Shown: one piece after another, positions 50,064-56,826 of the stretch | Layout: each line of letters opens with the position of its first letter | Numbering within the stretch: position 1 is the stretch's first letter | From: Streptomyces filipinensis | GTDB taxonomy: Bacteria > Actinomycetota > Actinomycetes > Streptomycetales > Streptomycetaceae | NCBI RefSeq assembly: GCF_014649495.1 | Contig: NZ_BMTD01000009.1 | Span: forward strand, 300,516-364,515 | DNA length: 64,000 bases | Reading direction: 5' to 3' | Program-made: the position numbers and the translations under genes | Notes under the pieces: model-generated | What the model was told of the DNA's origin: nothing | Database searches by the model: none | Seen by the model: only the letters and a program-made list of their open reading frames with translations

Positions 50064-51227
50064 GTGACGGAGATGGAGTACGGGCGGCAGCGCCAGCTGC
50101 TGCGCGTACGCGGCCGGAGCGTCGCCTGGGTGCCGCCCCTGCTGCTGTTCGTCGCGATCGTGCTGCTGGACCTCAACACCAGCGAGCGGTTCCGGATCAT
50201 CACCTGGATCGTGCTGGTCCCCGGCACGGCCGCCGCGATCTGCGGGGTGTGGGCGACGGGCGCCTTCGCCGCACTCGCGGTGGTGACGTACGTCGTCGTC
50301 GACAGCGCCTGGCCCGGCGAGTACCAGGCCGGCCTCGGCGACTTCGTCCTGGTCGCCCTCGGCGGCCTGCTGGCCACGGTGGCCTGCGCCGTGCGCGTGC
50401 GCAAGGAGAAGCAGACGCTGCACATCCAGGACATCGCCGAGACCACCCGGCGTACCGTGCTGCGCCCGTTGCCGCCGCGCTGGGGGGGCCTCGAACACGC
50501 CGGGGTGTATCTGGCGGCCGATGTCGACGCCCGGGTCGGCGGCGACTTCTACGACATCCAGCCCGGCCCGCACGGCACCCGCCTCCTCGTCGGCGACGTG
50601 CAGGGCAAGGGGCTGGCGGCGGTGGAGACCGCCGCCGCGCTGCTCGGCACCTTCCGCGAGGCCGGCTACCACGAGAAGGAGGTCGCGACCGTCGCCGCAC
50701 GCCTGGAGACCCGGATGCTGCGGCACCGCTCGCACAGCTGCGCGCTGGGCCGGGACGACGGCGACCGCTTCGCCACCGCCGTGCTGGTCGGCTTCCCCGA
50801 GGACGCCCCCGACACCGTCGAGATGGTCAACTTCGGCCACGAGGCCCCGCTCGCCGTCGGCCCGCACGGGGTCCGCGAGCTGCCCAGCGGGGAAGGGCTG
50901 CCGCTGGGCCTCGGCGACCTCGTGGACGGCCTGCCGCCCGTGCGCCGGGTGCCGTTGGCCGCCGACGAGACGCTGCTGCTGGTCACCGACGGGGTGACCG
51001 AGGCCCGCGACCGGTCGGACGACTTCTATCCGCTGGCCCGGGACATCGCCCGCGCGCTCGCCGCCGACGAGCACGGCGCCGAGCCCCGGCGACTGGTCCG
51101 CCGGATCCGCGACGGGGTCCTGCGGCACGGCGGCGGCCGGCTGGACGACGACACCACGGTGTTCGCCGTGCGGCGGATACGGCAGGCGCAGGGCGAAGGC
51201 CCCGAACAGGGACGTTTGCGGTCCTGA
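50064..51227 (+). CDS. Membrane PP2C/SpoIIE-type phosphatase
   Basis: 387-aa protein. Three N-terminal helices (VAWVPPLLLFVAIVLLDL, IITWIVLVPGTAAAICGVWA, FVLVALGGLLATVACAV) anchor a cytosolic SpoIIE phosphatase domain (about 125-375): YLAADVDARVGGDFYDIQ, VGDVQGKGLAAVETAAALLG, NFGHEAPLAV and LLVTDGVTEARDRSDDFYP, with metal-binding Asp residues in place. Such phosphatases usually switch sigma factors by dephosphorylating anti-anti-sigma proteins. GTG 50064 has GGAGGG 9 nt upstream; ATG 50073 is an alternative. It shares direction and proximity (81 bp) with the next gene. Confidence 0.93.
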   Translation: MTEMEYGRQRQLLRVRGRSVAWVPPLLLFVAIVLLDLNTSERFRIITWIVLVPGTAAAICGVWATGAFAALAVVTYVVVDSAWPGEYQAGLGDFVLVALGGLLATVACAVRVRKEKQTLHIQDIAETTRRTVLRPLPPRWGGLEHAGVYLAADVDARVGGDFYDIQPGPHGTRLLVGDVQGKGLAAVETAAALLGTFREAGYHEKEVATVAARLETRMLRHRSHSCALGRDDGDRFATAVLVGFPEDAPDTVEMVNFGHEAPLAVGPHGVRELPSGEGLPLGLGDLVDGLPPVRRVPLAADETLLLVTDGVTEARDRSDDFYPLARDIARALAADEHGAEPRRLVRRIRDGVLRHGGGRLDDDTTVFAVRRIRQAQGEGPEQGRLRS

Positions 51228-51308
51228 GGCGCGGGTTCGCGGCCGCAGCGGTTACGGTGCTGGCAGGAGAGCCGATCAGGGCCGACAGGGGCTACAGGGG
51301 GAGGACCG

Positions 51309-52472
51309 ATGCCCGGAACCGTGCTGCTGCTCGCGGCCTCGCCGGTGGGCCGGGGGCGCCTGGTGAACGCGGCCGGTGTGCTTCCGGTGCTGGCCGCCGT
51401 GGCCCCCGCCGTGCTGTCCGGCGCCGACACCGCCCACGTCGTCGAACTCGCCGACCCGCTGGAGCCGCAGGCCGTGCTGACCCGGCTGCGTGCCGCCGCG
51501 GCCGCGCCCGGACCGCTGACCGTGTACATCGCCGGCCAGCTGCAGCTGGACCGCCGGCAGCGGCTGCTGCATCTGGCGCTGGCGCGCACCACCGCGGCCA
51601 CCGTCCGCTACACCGGGCTGCCGTGGCACTGGGTCCGGGAGGAGCTGCGGTTGCGCTCCGCCGCGGACACGGCTCTCGTGCTGGACCTGCACGCGGACGG
51701 CGAGGCTTGGCGGTACGTCGCCGAGCACGGGCTGGACTGCGGGCCCCACAGCACCGTTCACGGACGGGTGGCGGCGGCGGGCGGGCGCCGCGGTCCGGCC
51801 GAGCCCGCGTACATGAAGGCGGTGGCGACGCTGTTGCGCAGTGGCCGCCGGCCGCCGCTCGCCGCGTTGCACGAGCAGGCGCTGGTGCGGATCGGCGGGG
51901 CCGGTGCGGGGCGCGATCTGGTGCTCGCCGTCGCCGGGGGCGCCGCTGCCCGGCCCCCGTCCGCCCACCCGCCCGTCCGCCACGACCGGCCGCGTCCCGA
52001 CGCGGCCCTCCGCACCGGGCCGCACGTCCACGCCGCCACCGGCACCGGCCAGGACCCGCACGCCGCCATCAGTGCCGCCGTGCGGGACGGGCGGCATGTC
52101 GATGCCGACGGCTTCGCCGCCCGGCATGAGCAGCTGGCCGTCCGCGCTCATGGCTCCGCCTCCGACGAGGCCCTGCACTGGGCCGAAGTGCGGGCCGATC
52201 TCGCGATGTTCGCCGGCGATCCGGTGCGCAGCTGCCGCGCCTGGCTGGCTGTCGCCCGGACCCGGCTGGGGGCGGGGCAGACGGTGGACTCGCCTGCCGT
52301 GGAGGCGGCCGTGGACCGCGCCCATCACCAGTGGGGACGGATCACGGACGCGGCAGCGGCCCGTGAACTGGGCTCCGCACTGGCGGAGTTGAGGCTACGG
52401 GTGCCCGGCCGTCAGAGCGGTGCGCTGGAGAACGTCCAGCAGCACCTGCGCCAGCTCCAGGCGGCCCCGTAG
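51309..52472 (+). CDS. Protein of unknown function, possible degenerate caspase-like fold
   Basis: 387-aa soluble protein. The N-terminal ~140 residues show alternating strands and helices: TVLLLAASPV, LTVYIAGQLQLD, and VREELRLRSAADTALVLDLHADG. The second and third lie where caspase-like peptidases carry YxxGHG and LxxDxChSG, but both catalytic His and Cys are missing. The middle is Pro/Ala/His-rich and disordered. The C-terminal ~130 residues are helical and TPR-like (LHWAEVRADLAMFAGDPVRSCRAWLAVA). If the fold guess is right it is a pseudo-enzyme or adaptor. It follows the SpoIIE phosphatase by 81 bp, so a signalling partnership is possible. The family is not established. Confidence 0.65.
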   Translation: MPGTVLLLAASPVGRGRLVNAAGVLPVLAAVAPAVLSGADTAHVVELADPLEPQAVLTRLRAAAAAPGPLTVYIAGQLQLDRRQRLLHLALARTTAATVRYTGLPWHWVREELRLRSAADTALVLDLHADGEAWRYVAEHGLDCGPHSTVHGRVAAAGGRRGPAEPAYMKAVATLLRSGRRPPLAALHEQALVRIGGAGAGRDLVLAVAGGAAARPPSAHPPVRHDRPRPDAALRTGPHVHAATGTGQDPHAAISAAVRDGRHVDADGFAARHEQLAVRAHGSASDEALHWAEVRADLAMFAGDPVRSCRAWLAVARTRLGAGQTVDSPAVEAAVDRAHHQWGRITDAAAARELGSALAELRLRVPGRQSGALENVQQHLRQLQAAP

Positions 52473-52474
52473 CC

Positions 52475-53716
52475 TCAGGCCCCCGACAGCACGGCCAGCG
52501 CCCCCGAGACGAGGGTGCGGACACCGGGGCCGATCGTGGGCAGGTCGGGGGCGAAGTGCGGACTGTGGTTGCTCGGCACGGCCGCGAACTTCTCCGGGAA
52601 CGTGTCACCGGGGGCCTGCTCCCAGACCTCGGCGGGGGTGGTGGTGACGAACCAGTACGAGTACGGGATCGAGCCGAGGGCGAGCTCCGGGAAGTCCTCG
52701 CTGCCCATCGCCGGGCCCGGGTCGAACACCGTGTCCGCGCCGAAGACCTCGCCGTGCACGGCGGCCACGGTGGTGTCGGTGGCCGCGTCGTTCACGGTCA
52801 CCGGGAAGGTGCTGCCGACGGTCACCTCCGGCTCGCGCGGGCAGCCGGCGGCGAGGCACTCGCCGTGCGCGATGCGCCGGATCGCGGCCAGCATCCGCTG
52901 CCGTACCTCCTCGGACCGGCTGCGCAGGTTCAGTGAGACGCGCGCCTCGGAGGGGATGATGTTGTGCCGGGTGCCGGCCTCGATCCGGCCCACGGTCAGC
53001 ACCGCGGCCTCGCCCGCCGCCAGTTCCCGCGACACCACCGTCTGCAGCCGGGTGACCAGGTAGGCGGCCGTCACCACCGGGTCCACCGTCGCCTCCGGGC
53101 GCGAGCCGTGCCCGCCCCTGCCGTGCACGACGATGTCGACGTCCGTCGACGCCGACATGATCAGACCGGGTGCGTGCGGGTACAGGCCCGCCGGACCGGG
53201 GGCGGCGTGCTGGCCGAGCAGGACGTCCGGCCGGCCGAACCGCTCGTACAGCCCGTCCGCGACCATCCGCGCCGCGCCCTGCCCGGTCTCCTCGGCCGGC
53301 TGGCCCACCACCAGCAGCGTGCCCCGCCAGGTGTCGCGTCCGGCCGCCAGCGCGGCGGCGGCACCGGTGAGCCAGGTGACGTGCAGATCGTGCCCGCAGG
53401 CGTGCATCACGCCGTCCGTCCGCGAGGCGTACGGCAGTCCGGTCGCCTCCTGGACCGGCAGCGCGTCCATGTCGGCGCGGAGCAGTACGGTCGGGCCGTC
53501 GCCGTTGCGCAGCCGGCCGACGACGCCGGTGCCGCCGACGCCCTCCGTCGTCTCGTACCCGGCCTTCGCCAGCCGGCCGGCCAGTGTGCCGGCGGTGCGG
53601 TGCTCGCGCAGGGACAGCTCGGGGTGGCGGTGCAGGTCGCGGTAGAGGTCCTCCAGGTCCGTCACCGGGAGGTCGGAGGTCAGGTCCAGGGCGGTGCGTG
53701 CGGCGGTGGAGGTCAT
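52475..53716 (-). CDS. M20-family amidohydrolase (M20D type)
   Basis: 413-aa metal-dependent amidohydrolase. The dinuclear site residues lie in VLLRADMDALPVQEATG, MHACGHDLHVTWLTG and VGQPAEETGQGAARM, with the final His in NHSPHFAPDLP. A dimerisation insert (about 190-300, GRGGHGSRPEATVDP) is present, as in IAA-amino-acid and N-acyl-L-amino-acid hydrolases. It cleaves N-acyl or peptidic amides; the substrate is unknown. ATG 53716 lies behind TAGCCT at leaderless spacing. It ends 2 bp from the convergent gene at 52472 and lies downstream of the small exported peptide gene on the same strand. Confidence 0.93.
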   Translation of the reverse strand: MTSTAARTALDLTSDLPVTDLEDLYRDLHRHPELSLREHRTAGTLAGRLAKAGYETTEGVGGTGVVGRLRNGDGPTVLLRADMDALPVQEATGLPYASRTDGVMHACGHDLHVTWLTGAAAALAAGRDTWRGTLLVVGQPAEETGQGAARMVADGLYERFGRPDVLLGQHAAPGPAGLYPHAPGLIMSASTDVDIVVHGRGGHGSRPEATVDPVVTAAYLVTRLQTVVSRELAAGEAAVLTVGRIEAGTRHNIIPSEARVSLNLRSRSEEVRQRMLAAIRRIAHGECLAAGCPREPEVTVGSTFPVTVNDAATDTTVAAVHGEVFGADTVFDPGPAMGSEDFPELALGSIPYSYWFVTTTPAEVWEQAPGDTFPEKFAAVPSNHSPHFAPDLPTIGPGVRTLVSGALAVLSGA

Positions 53717-53722
53717 GGGGGA

Positions 53723-53728
53723 AGGCTA
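53723..53728 (-). promoter_or_regulatory. Leaderless -10 element of the M20 amidohydrolase gene
   Basis: TAGCCT on the minus strand lies 6 nt before ATG 53716. It suggests transcription independent of the upstream peptide gene. Confidence 0.5.
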
Positions 53729-53814
53729 GGCACCATCTGTCCGAAACGTAACGGCACATTTGTTCGAGTGGTGGGTCCCGGGTGTGCCGTGGGCGAGGGG
53801 TGGTCGGGGTGCCG

Positions 53815-54003
53815 TCAGCGGTGGGAGGTCTGTGTCCGTGTCTGTAGCGTGGTGTGCACGGCCGGACCCTGGGGCACCGCGGCCCGCGCCGGGCCCGCGT
53901 TCGCCGCGAGGACGAGCGCCGTCACGGCGACCACCGCCGCGGCGACGCCTCTGGCATACCTCGTGGTGGGCCGTTCGAAGGGTGCGGATGTACGTCCGAT
54001 CAC
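53815..54003 (-). CDS. Small exported peptide precursor, candidate signalling peptide
   Basis: 62-aa precursor. The n-region holds Arg residues up to TTRYARG, the hydrophobic core is VAAAVVAVTALVLAA, and the signal peptidase site is NAGPARA-AV. Cleavage would leave only 21 residues, beginning AVPQGPAV and ending TQTSHR. GTG 54003 is supported by CGAGGT 5 nt upstream. The gene is divergent from a helix-turn-helix/TPR regulator 110 bp away, with a perfect palindrome between. In RRNPP systems of Firmicutes, short exported peptides are bound by such TPR regulators; applying that here is inference. An alternative is an ordinary small secreted protein. Confidence 0.65.
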   Translation of the reverse strand: MIGRTSAPFERPTTRYARGVAAAVVAVTALVLAANAGPARAAVPQGPAVHTTLQTRTQTSHR

Positions 54004-54030
54004 GGCGACCTCGCAACACGACAGCAGCGT

Positions 54031-54046
54031 ATTAAGCAGGCTTAAT
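54031..54046. promoter_or_regulatory. Palindromic operator between peptide gene and HTH-TPR regulator
   Basis: ATTAAGC-AG-GCTTAAT, perfect 7-bp arms, in an AT-rich island unlike the surrounding GC-rich DNA. A further TTTAAC lies at 54053. It sits 28 bp from one start and 68 bp from the other, well placed to control both. Confidence 0.6.
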
Positions 54047-54113
54047 TCGCCGTTTAACCTAGGGGTGCCGACGCCTGACGGCAAGAGCACACAGGGGAGT
54101 TGGGGGCCACAGG

Positions 54114-55457
54114 ATGCAGGACCGGGACGATCCGGCCGTCATCGGGCGGCGTGTACAGCAGCTGCGCACCGAGCGCGGGCTGACCCAGCGTCAGCTGGCG
54201 GAGCCCGCCTACACGCCCGCCTACATCTCCACCCTGGAGGCGGGCCGGGTGCGGGCCTCCGACGAGGCGCTGCGGCACATCGCCGGCCGGCTCGGCGTGG
54301 CCTTCGAGGAGCTGTCCGTCGGCCGGCCCGCCCACCTCGCCACCGATCTCAGGCTGCGGCTCACCGAGGCCCAGCGGGTCCTCGCCGACGGCCGGGCCGA
54401 GGAGGCGGCCGTCCAGTACGCGGCGCTGCGCGCGGAGGCGGAGGGGCACGGGCTGGGCCGAGAGCAGGCCACCGCGCTGCTGGGGCTCGGGGAGTGCGCC
54501 CTGGAGACGGGGGAGCTGACGCGGGCGCGGGAGTGCTTCGAGCGGGCCGAGGAGCAGCTCGCGGACCAGTGCCTGCCGGTGCGCGTGCCGGCCGTCCGCG
54601 GACGCGCGGTCGCGCACTACCTCGCCGGTGAACTCCGGTACGCCGTCTACCTCCTGGAATCCACCCTCGACGAACTGAACCGCGGCGGACTGCACGATCC
54701 CGACGCCCTGCTCCTGCTCTACGCCGGTGTCATCGGCCCGTACATGGACATGGGCGCGCACGCCCGCGCCGCCCAGGCCGCCGAGTTCGCCCTCGCGCTC
54801 GCGCCGCAGGCCGCCGACCCCGCGCTGATCGCCCGGATGCACCGTTCGGTGGCCCGCACCCTGATCGCCGAGGGCCGGGTCGCCGAGGCCGACGCCTCCC
54901 TCGCCAAGGCCGCCGAGCTGTACCGCCAGCTGCGGCTGCGCACCGAGCTGGCCAACTGCCACTGGATGCGCGGCTACGTCTGCGCCCAGAACGGCGAACT
55001 GGAGCGCGCCGAGGACGAGTTGCGCCAGGCGCACACCATGCTCGCGCGCAGCCGGGCCGCCCTCTACCGCAGCCAGGCCGCCGTCGAACTGGCCGACGTG
55101 CTGCACCGCCGCGGCAAGTCCGCCGAGGCCGCCGAGCTCCTCCAGGGCGTCCTCGGCGACTTCTCCTCCGAACGCGGCGCGGTGCACGCCGCCGCGGCCC
55201 ACCGCCTGCTCGGCATCATCGCCGAGGACGCCCGGGACACCGAGGCCGCCGAGGAGCACTACGTCCGCGCGCTCAGCCTCCTGGAGCGCGCGGGCGCCGC
55301 CGGCGACCTGGCCGACCTGTGCCGTCTCCTCGGCGACCTGCTGCGCCGCACGGGCCGCGTCGAGGCCGCCCTGGACGCCTACCGCACCGGCCTCGGCCAC
55401 CGCACCGCCCCGGGCACGACCACCCTCGGCCCCGCCCCGGCCCAGCCGCCGCTGTGA
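54114..55457 (+). CDS. HTH-TPR transcriptional regulator, RRNPP-like architecture
   Basis: 447-aa regulator. Residues about 8-75 are an XRE-type helix-turn-helix (VIGRRVQQLRTERGLTQRQLAEPAYTPAYISTLEAGRV and ALRHIAGRLGV). The rest (about 85-435) is an array of about eight tetratricopeptide repeats (for example ATALLGLGECALETGELTRARECFERAEEQL, ARTLIAEGRVAEADASLAKAAELYRQL). This matches the peptide-sensing RRNPP layout (PlcR, NprR, PrgX), with a longer TPR array. Streptomyces has many HTH-TPR proteins of unknown ligand, so the adjacent exported peptide is the key hint. ATG 54114 lies in GGCCACAGG with a weak ribosome-binding site. Confidence 0.9.
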   Translation: MQDRDDPAVIGRRVQQLRTERGLTQRQLAEPAYTPAYISTLEAGRVRASDEALRHIAGRLGVAFEELSVGRPAHLATDLRLRLTEAQRVLADGRAEEAAVQYAALRAEAEGHGLGREQATALLGLGECALETGELTRARECFERAEEQLADQCLPVRVPAVRGRAVAHYLAGELRYAVYLLESTLDELNRGGLHDPDALLLLYAGVIGPYMDMGAHARAAQAAEFALALAPQAADPALIARMHRSVARTLIAEGRVAEADASLAKAAELYRQLRLRTELANCHWMRGYVCAQNGELERAEDELRQAHTMLARSRAALYRSQAAVELADVLHRRGKSAEAAELLQGVLGDFSSERGAVHAAAAHRLLGIIAEDARDTEAAEEHYVRALSLLERAGAAGDLADLCRLLGDLLRRTGRVEAALDAYRTGLGHRTAPGTTTLGPAPAQPPL

Positions 55458-55542
55458 CCCGTGGCGCGACGCCGCCCACCCCCACGGGGCACACCCCCGC
55501 GCCGGGCCCGCCGCCGCGGGCGGGAAGGTGTGCGTGCGGTCG

Positions 55543-55683
55543 TCATCGGGGCCCCTGCGATGTGGGTCCGTGCGCGGCGTGCAGTACCTGTACGCACGCG
55601 CAGCGGTCCGGGTTGCACGGCGGCTCGGGGAAGTCGGGGCACCCGGGGCAGGGGCGGCGGTGACCGGGGACGAGTTCCGGCAC
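55543..55683 (-). CDS. Possible small Cys-rich protein
   Basis: 46-codon frame with GTG start. The sequence has two CxxC/CxC-type clusters (CPGCPDFPEPPCNP and DRCACVQV) and coding-like GC-rich third positions. No ribosome-binding site is visible, so this is a weak call; a small zinc-binding protein is one possibility. Confidence 0.3.
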   Translation of the reverse strand: MPELVPGHRRPCPGCPDFPEPPCNPDRCACVQVLHAAHGPTSQGPR

Positions 55684-55697
55684 AGGGAGGCCGGCCC

Positions 55698-55725
55698 GGG
55701 AAGGGGGGCAGGGAAGGGGGGCAGG
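55698..55725. repeat. 14-bp direct repeat, two copies
   Basis: GGGAAGGGGGGCAG twice in tandem, just beyond the lipoprotein gene stop. Confidence 0.7.
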
Positions 55726-55732
55726 GTGGTGC

Positions 55733-56515
55733 TCAGACCTGTGCGCGACCCTGTCTGCGGATGTCCGCCAGGCGCAGCGCACCGACCTGGACGGCGGCCT
55801 GGGTCGCGTCGTTCGGTACGTCGCCCAGACCGCCGTTGGTGAGGACGAAGGCGTCCGCGCCGACCCGGACGGCGGCCACCTCCAGCGAGAGCAGGGCCTC
55901 CTGCCCGTCCGTGGTCACGGCGTCGATGCTGACGCGCAGCCCCTGGCGCGCGTCCCCGACCTCCGGCAGCGGGGCGTCGGTGACCTGGACGTCCTCCATG
56001 ATCCCGAGTTCCGTGGTGGCGGTGAACCGCGCGCACTGCGCCGGCATCGACGCGAGCCATGTCAGCGCCGCGTCCACGTCGGAGGGGCGCCGGGCGGCGA
56101 TCTGGTAGCGCAGCTGGGCGTCGTTGTGGGTGTCGTCCAGGCCGATCGCGACGCGGGCGGGGCCGCCGAGGAGCTCGTCGGAGTAGAGGGCGTCCAGCAG
56201 CGGCTGGCAGTCGCCGGCCTCGGTGGTCGCCTTCAGCAGCCCGTCCCGCCAGGTCGCCGCACCCCCGGTCGGCGTCCAGGGGGCGCCGAGGTCGGTCTGG
56301 GTGATGAGCGCGGCCTGCGCCTGCTCGTCGGTGAGCGTGGAACCGTCGGCCCGCGCGCTCGGCTTCGGCGCCGGGGTCCGCCTGTCGATCGTCGGCAGGG
56401 GCTGGGGCGCGGTCGCCGGCTGTTTCAGGCTGAGGGCCGCGCAGCCGCCCAGGGCGAGCAGGCCGGCGACGGTGAGCCAGGACAGGAGGCCGTGGGGGCG
56501 TATCGCGTCGGTCAT
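55733..56515 (-). CDS. Lipoprotein of unknown function
   Basis: 260-aa precursor with a lipoprotein signal: hydrophobic GLLSWLTVAGLLALGGC, where the final Cys is the lipidation site, followed by a Pro/Thr linker (APQPLPTIDRRTPAPKP). The mature domain (about 75-260) has alternating strands and helices (LRYQIAARRPSDVDAALTWLASMP, LRVSIDAVTTDGQEALLSLEVAAVRVGADAFVL). It resembles the sensor-type lipoproteins of Streptomyces but is not assigned. ATG 56515 follows CAGGAGA. It is divergent from the leader peptide and thrS-like gene. Confidence 0.85.
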   Translation of the reverse strand: MTDAIRPHGLLSWLTVAGLLALGGCAALSLKQPATAPQPLPTIDRRTPAPKPSARADGSTLTDEQAQAALITQTDLGAPWTPTGGAATWRDGLLKATTEAGDCQPLLDALYSDELLGGPARVAIGLDDTHNDAQLRYQIAARRPSDVDAALTWLASMPAQCARFTATTELGIMEDVQVTDAPLPEVGDARQGLRVSIDAVTTDGQEALLSLEVAAVRVGADAFVLTNGGLGDVPNDATQAAVQVGALRLADIRRQGRAQV

Positions 56516-56659
56516 GGAGATGTCTCCTGGGCTGCGGACCGGTGGGGTGCCTGCTCTCACGGCACCACCGCCCCGCCCGCCCCACCAGCGCTCCCGTCCG
56601 TCCGGGTGACGGCCGAGCGGACGGCGGAAAACGCCTCGCTCCGCGGCTTCCCGCGCTGC

Positions 56660-56665
56660 TACGGT
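56660..56665 (+). promoter_or_regulatory. Leaderless -10 element of the Thr leader peptide
   Basis: TACGGT lies 6 nt before the leader peptide ATG (56672), so the leader mRNA probably begins at the start codon. Confidence 0.5.
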
Positions 56666-56671
56666 CGCCGC

Positions 56672-56734
56672 ATGCAGCGCGCCCAGCAGTACCCGAAGAG
56701 CACGACGACGCCGGAGACCGTCCCGGCGCGCTGA
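56672..56734 (+). CDS. Threonine-rich leader peptide of the thrS-like gene
   Basis: 20-codon frame MQRAQQYPKSTTTPETVPAR. It contains four Thr codons, three of them consecutive ACG (56702-56710), in a position where a ribosome starved for charged tRNA-Thr would pause just before the attenuator hairpin. The frame ends at TGA 56734 and is followed 16 bp later by the hairpin. It precedes a threonyl-tRNA synthetase gene, so the amino acid matches the controlled enzyme, the hallmark of ribosome-mediated attenuation. Confidence 0.75.
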   Translation: MQRAQQYPKSTTTPETVPAR

Positions 56735-56749
56735 CACCTGACCAGCATC

Positions 56750-56779
56750 GAAGCCCCGGGGCGACCGCCCCGGGGCTTC
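56750..56779 (+). terminator. Attenuator hairpin before the thrS-like gene
   Basis: 14-bp stem GAAGCCCCGGGGCG/CGCCCCGGGGCTTC between the leader peptide and the synthetase. The upstream TCCCGG could compete with CCGGGG of the stem to form an antiterminator. Confidence 0.72.
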
Positions 56780-56826
56780 TGGCGTGTCACGGGGCGTTCG
56801 CCTCTCCGCATGAGGAGGAGCCCCCC

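Noticed and set aside
49907..52129. 740-codon forward frame across the SpoIIE phosphatase and its neighbour
   Set aside because: It is the shifted frame of the real phosphatase, full of Arg/Gly/Ala, with no motif.
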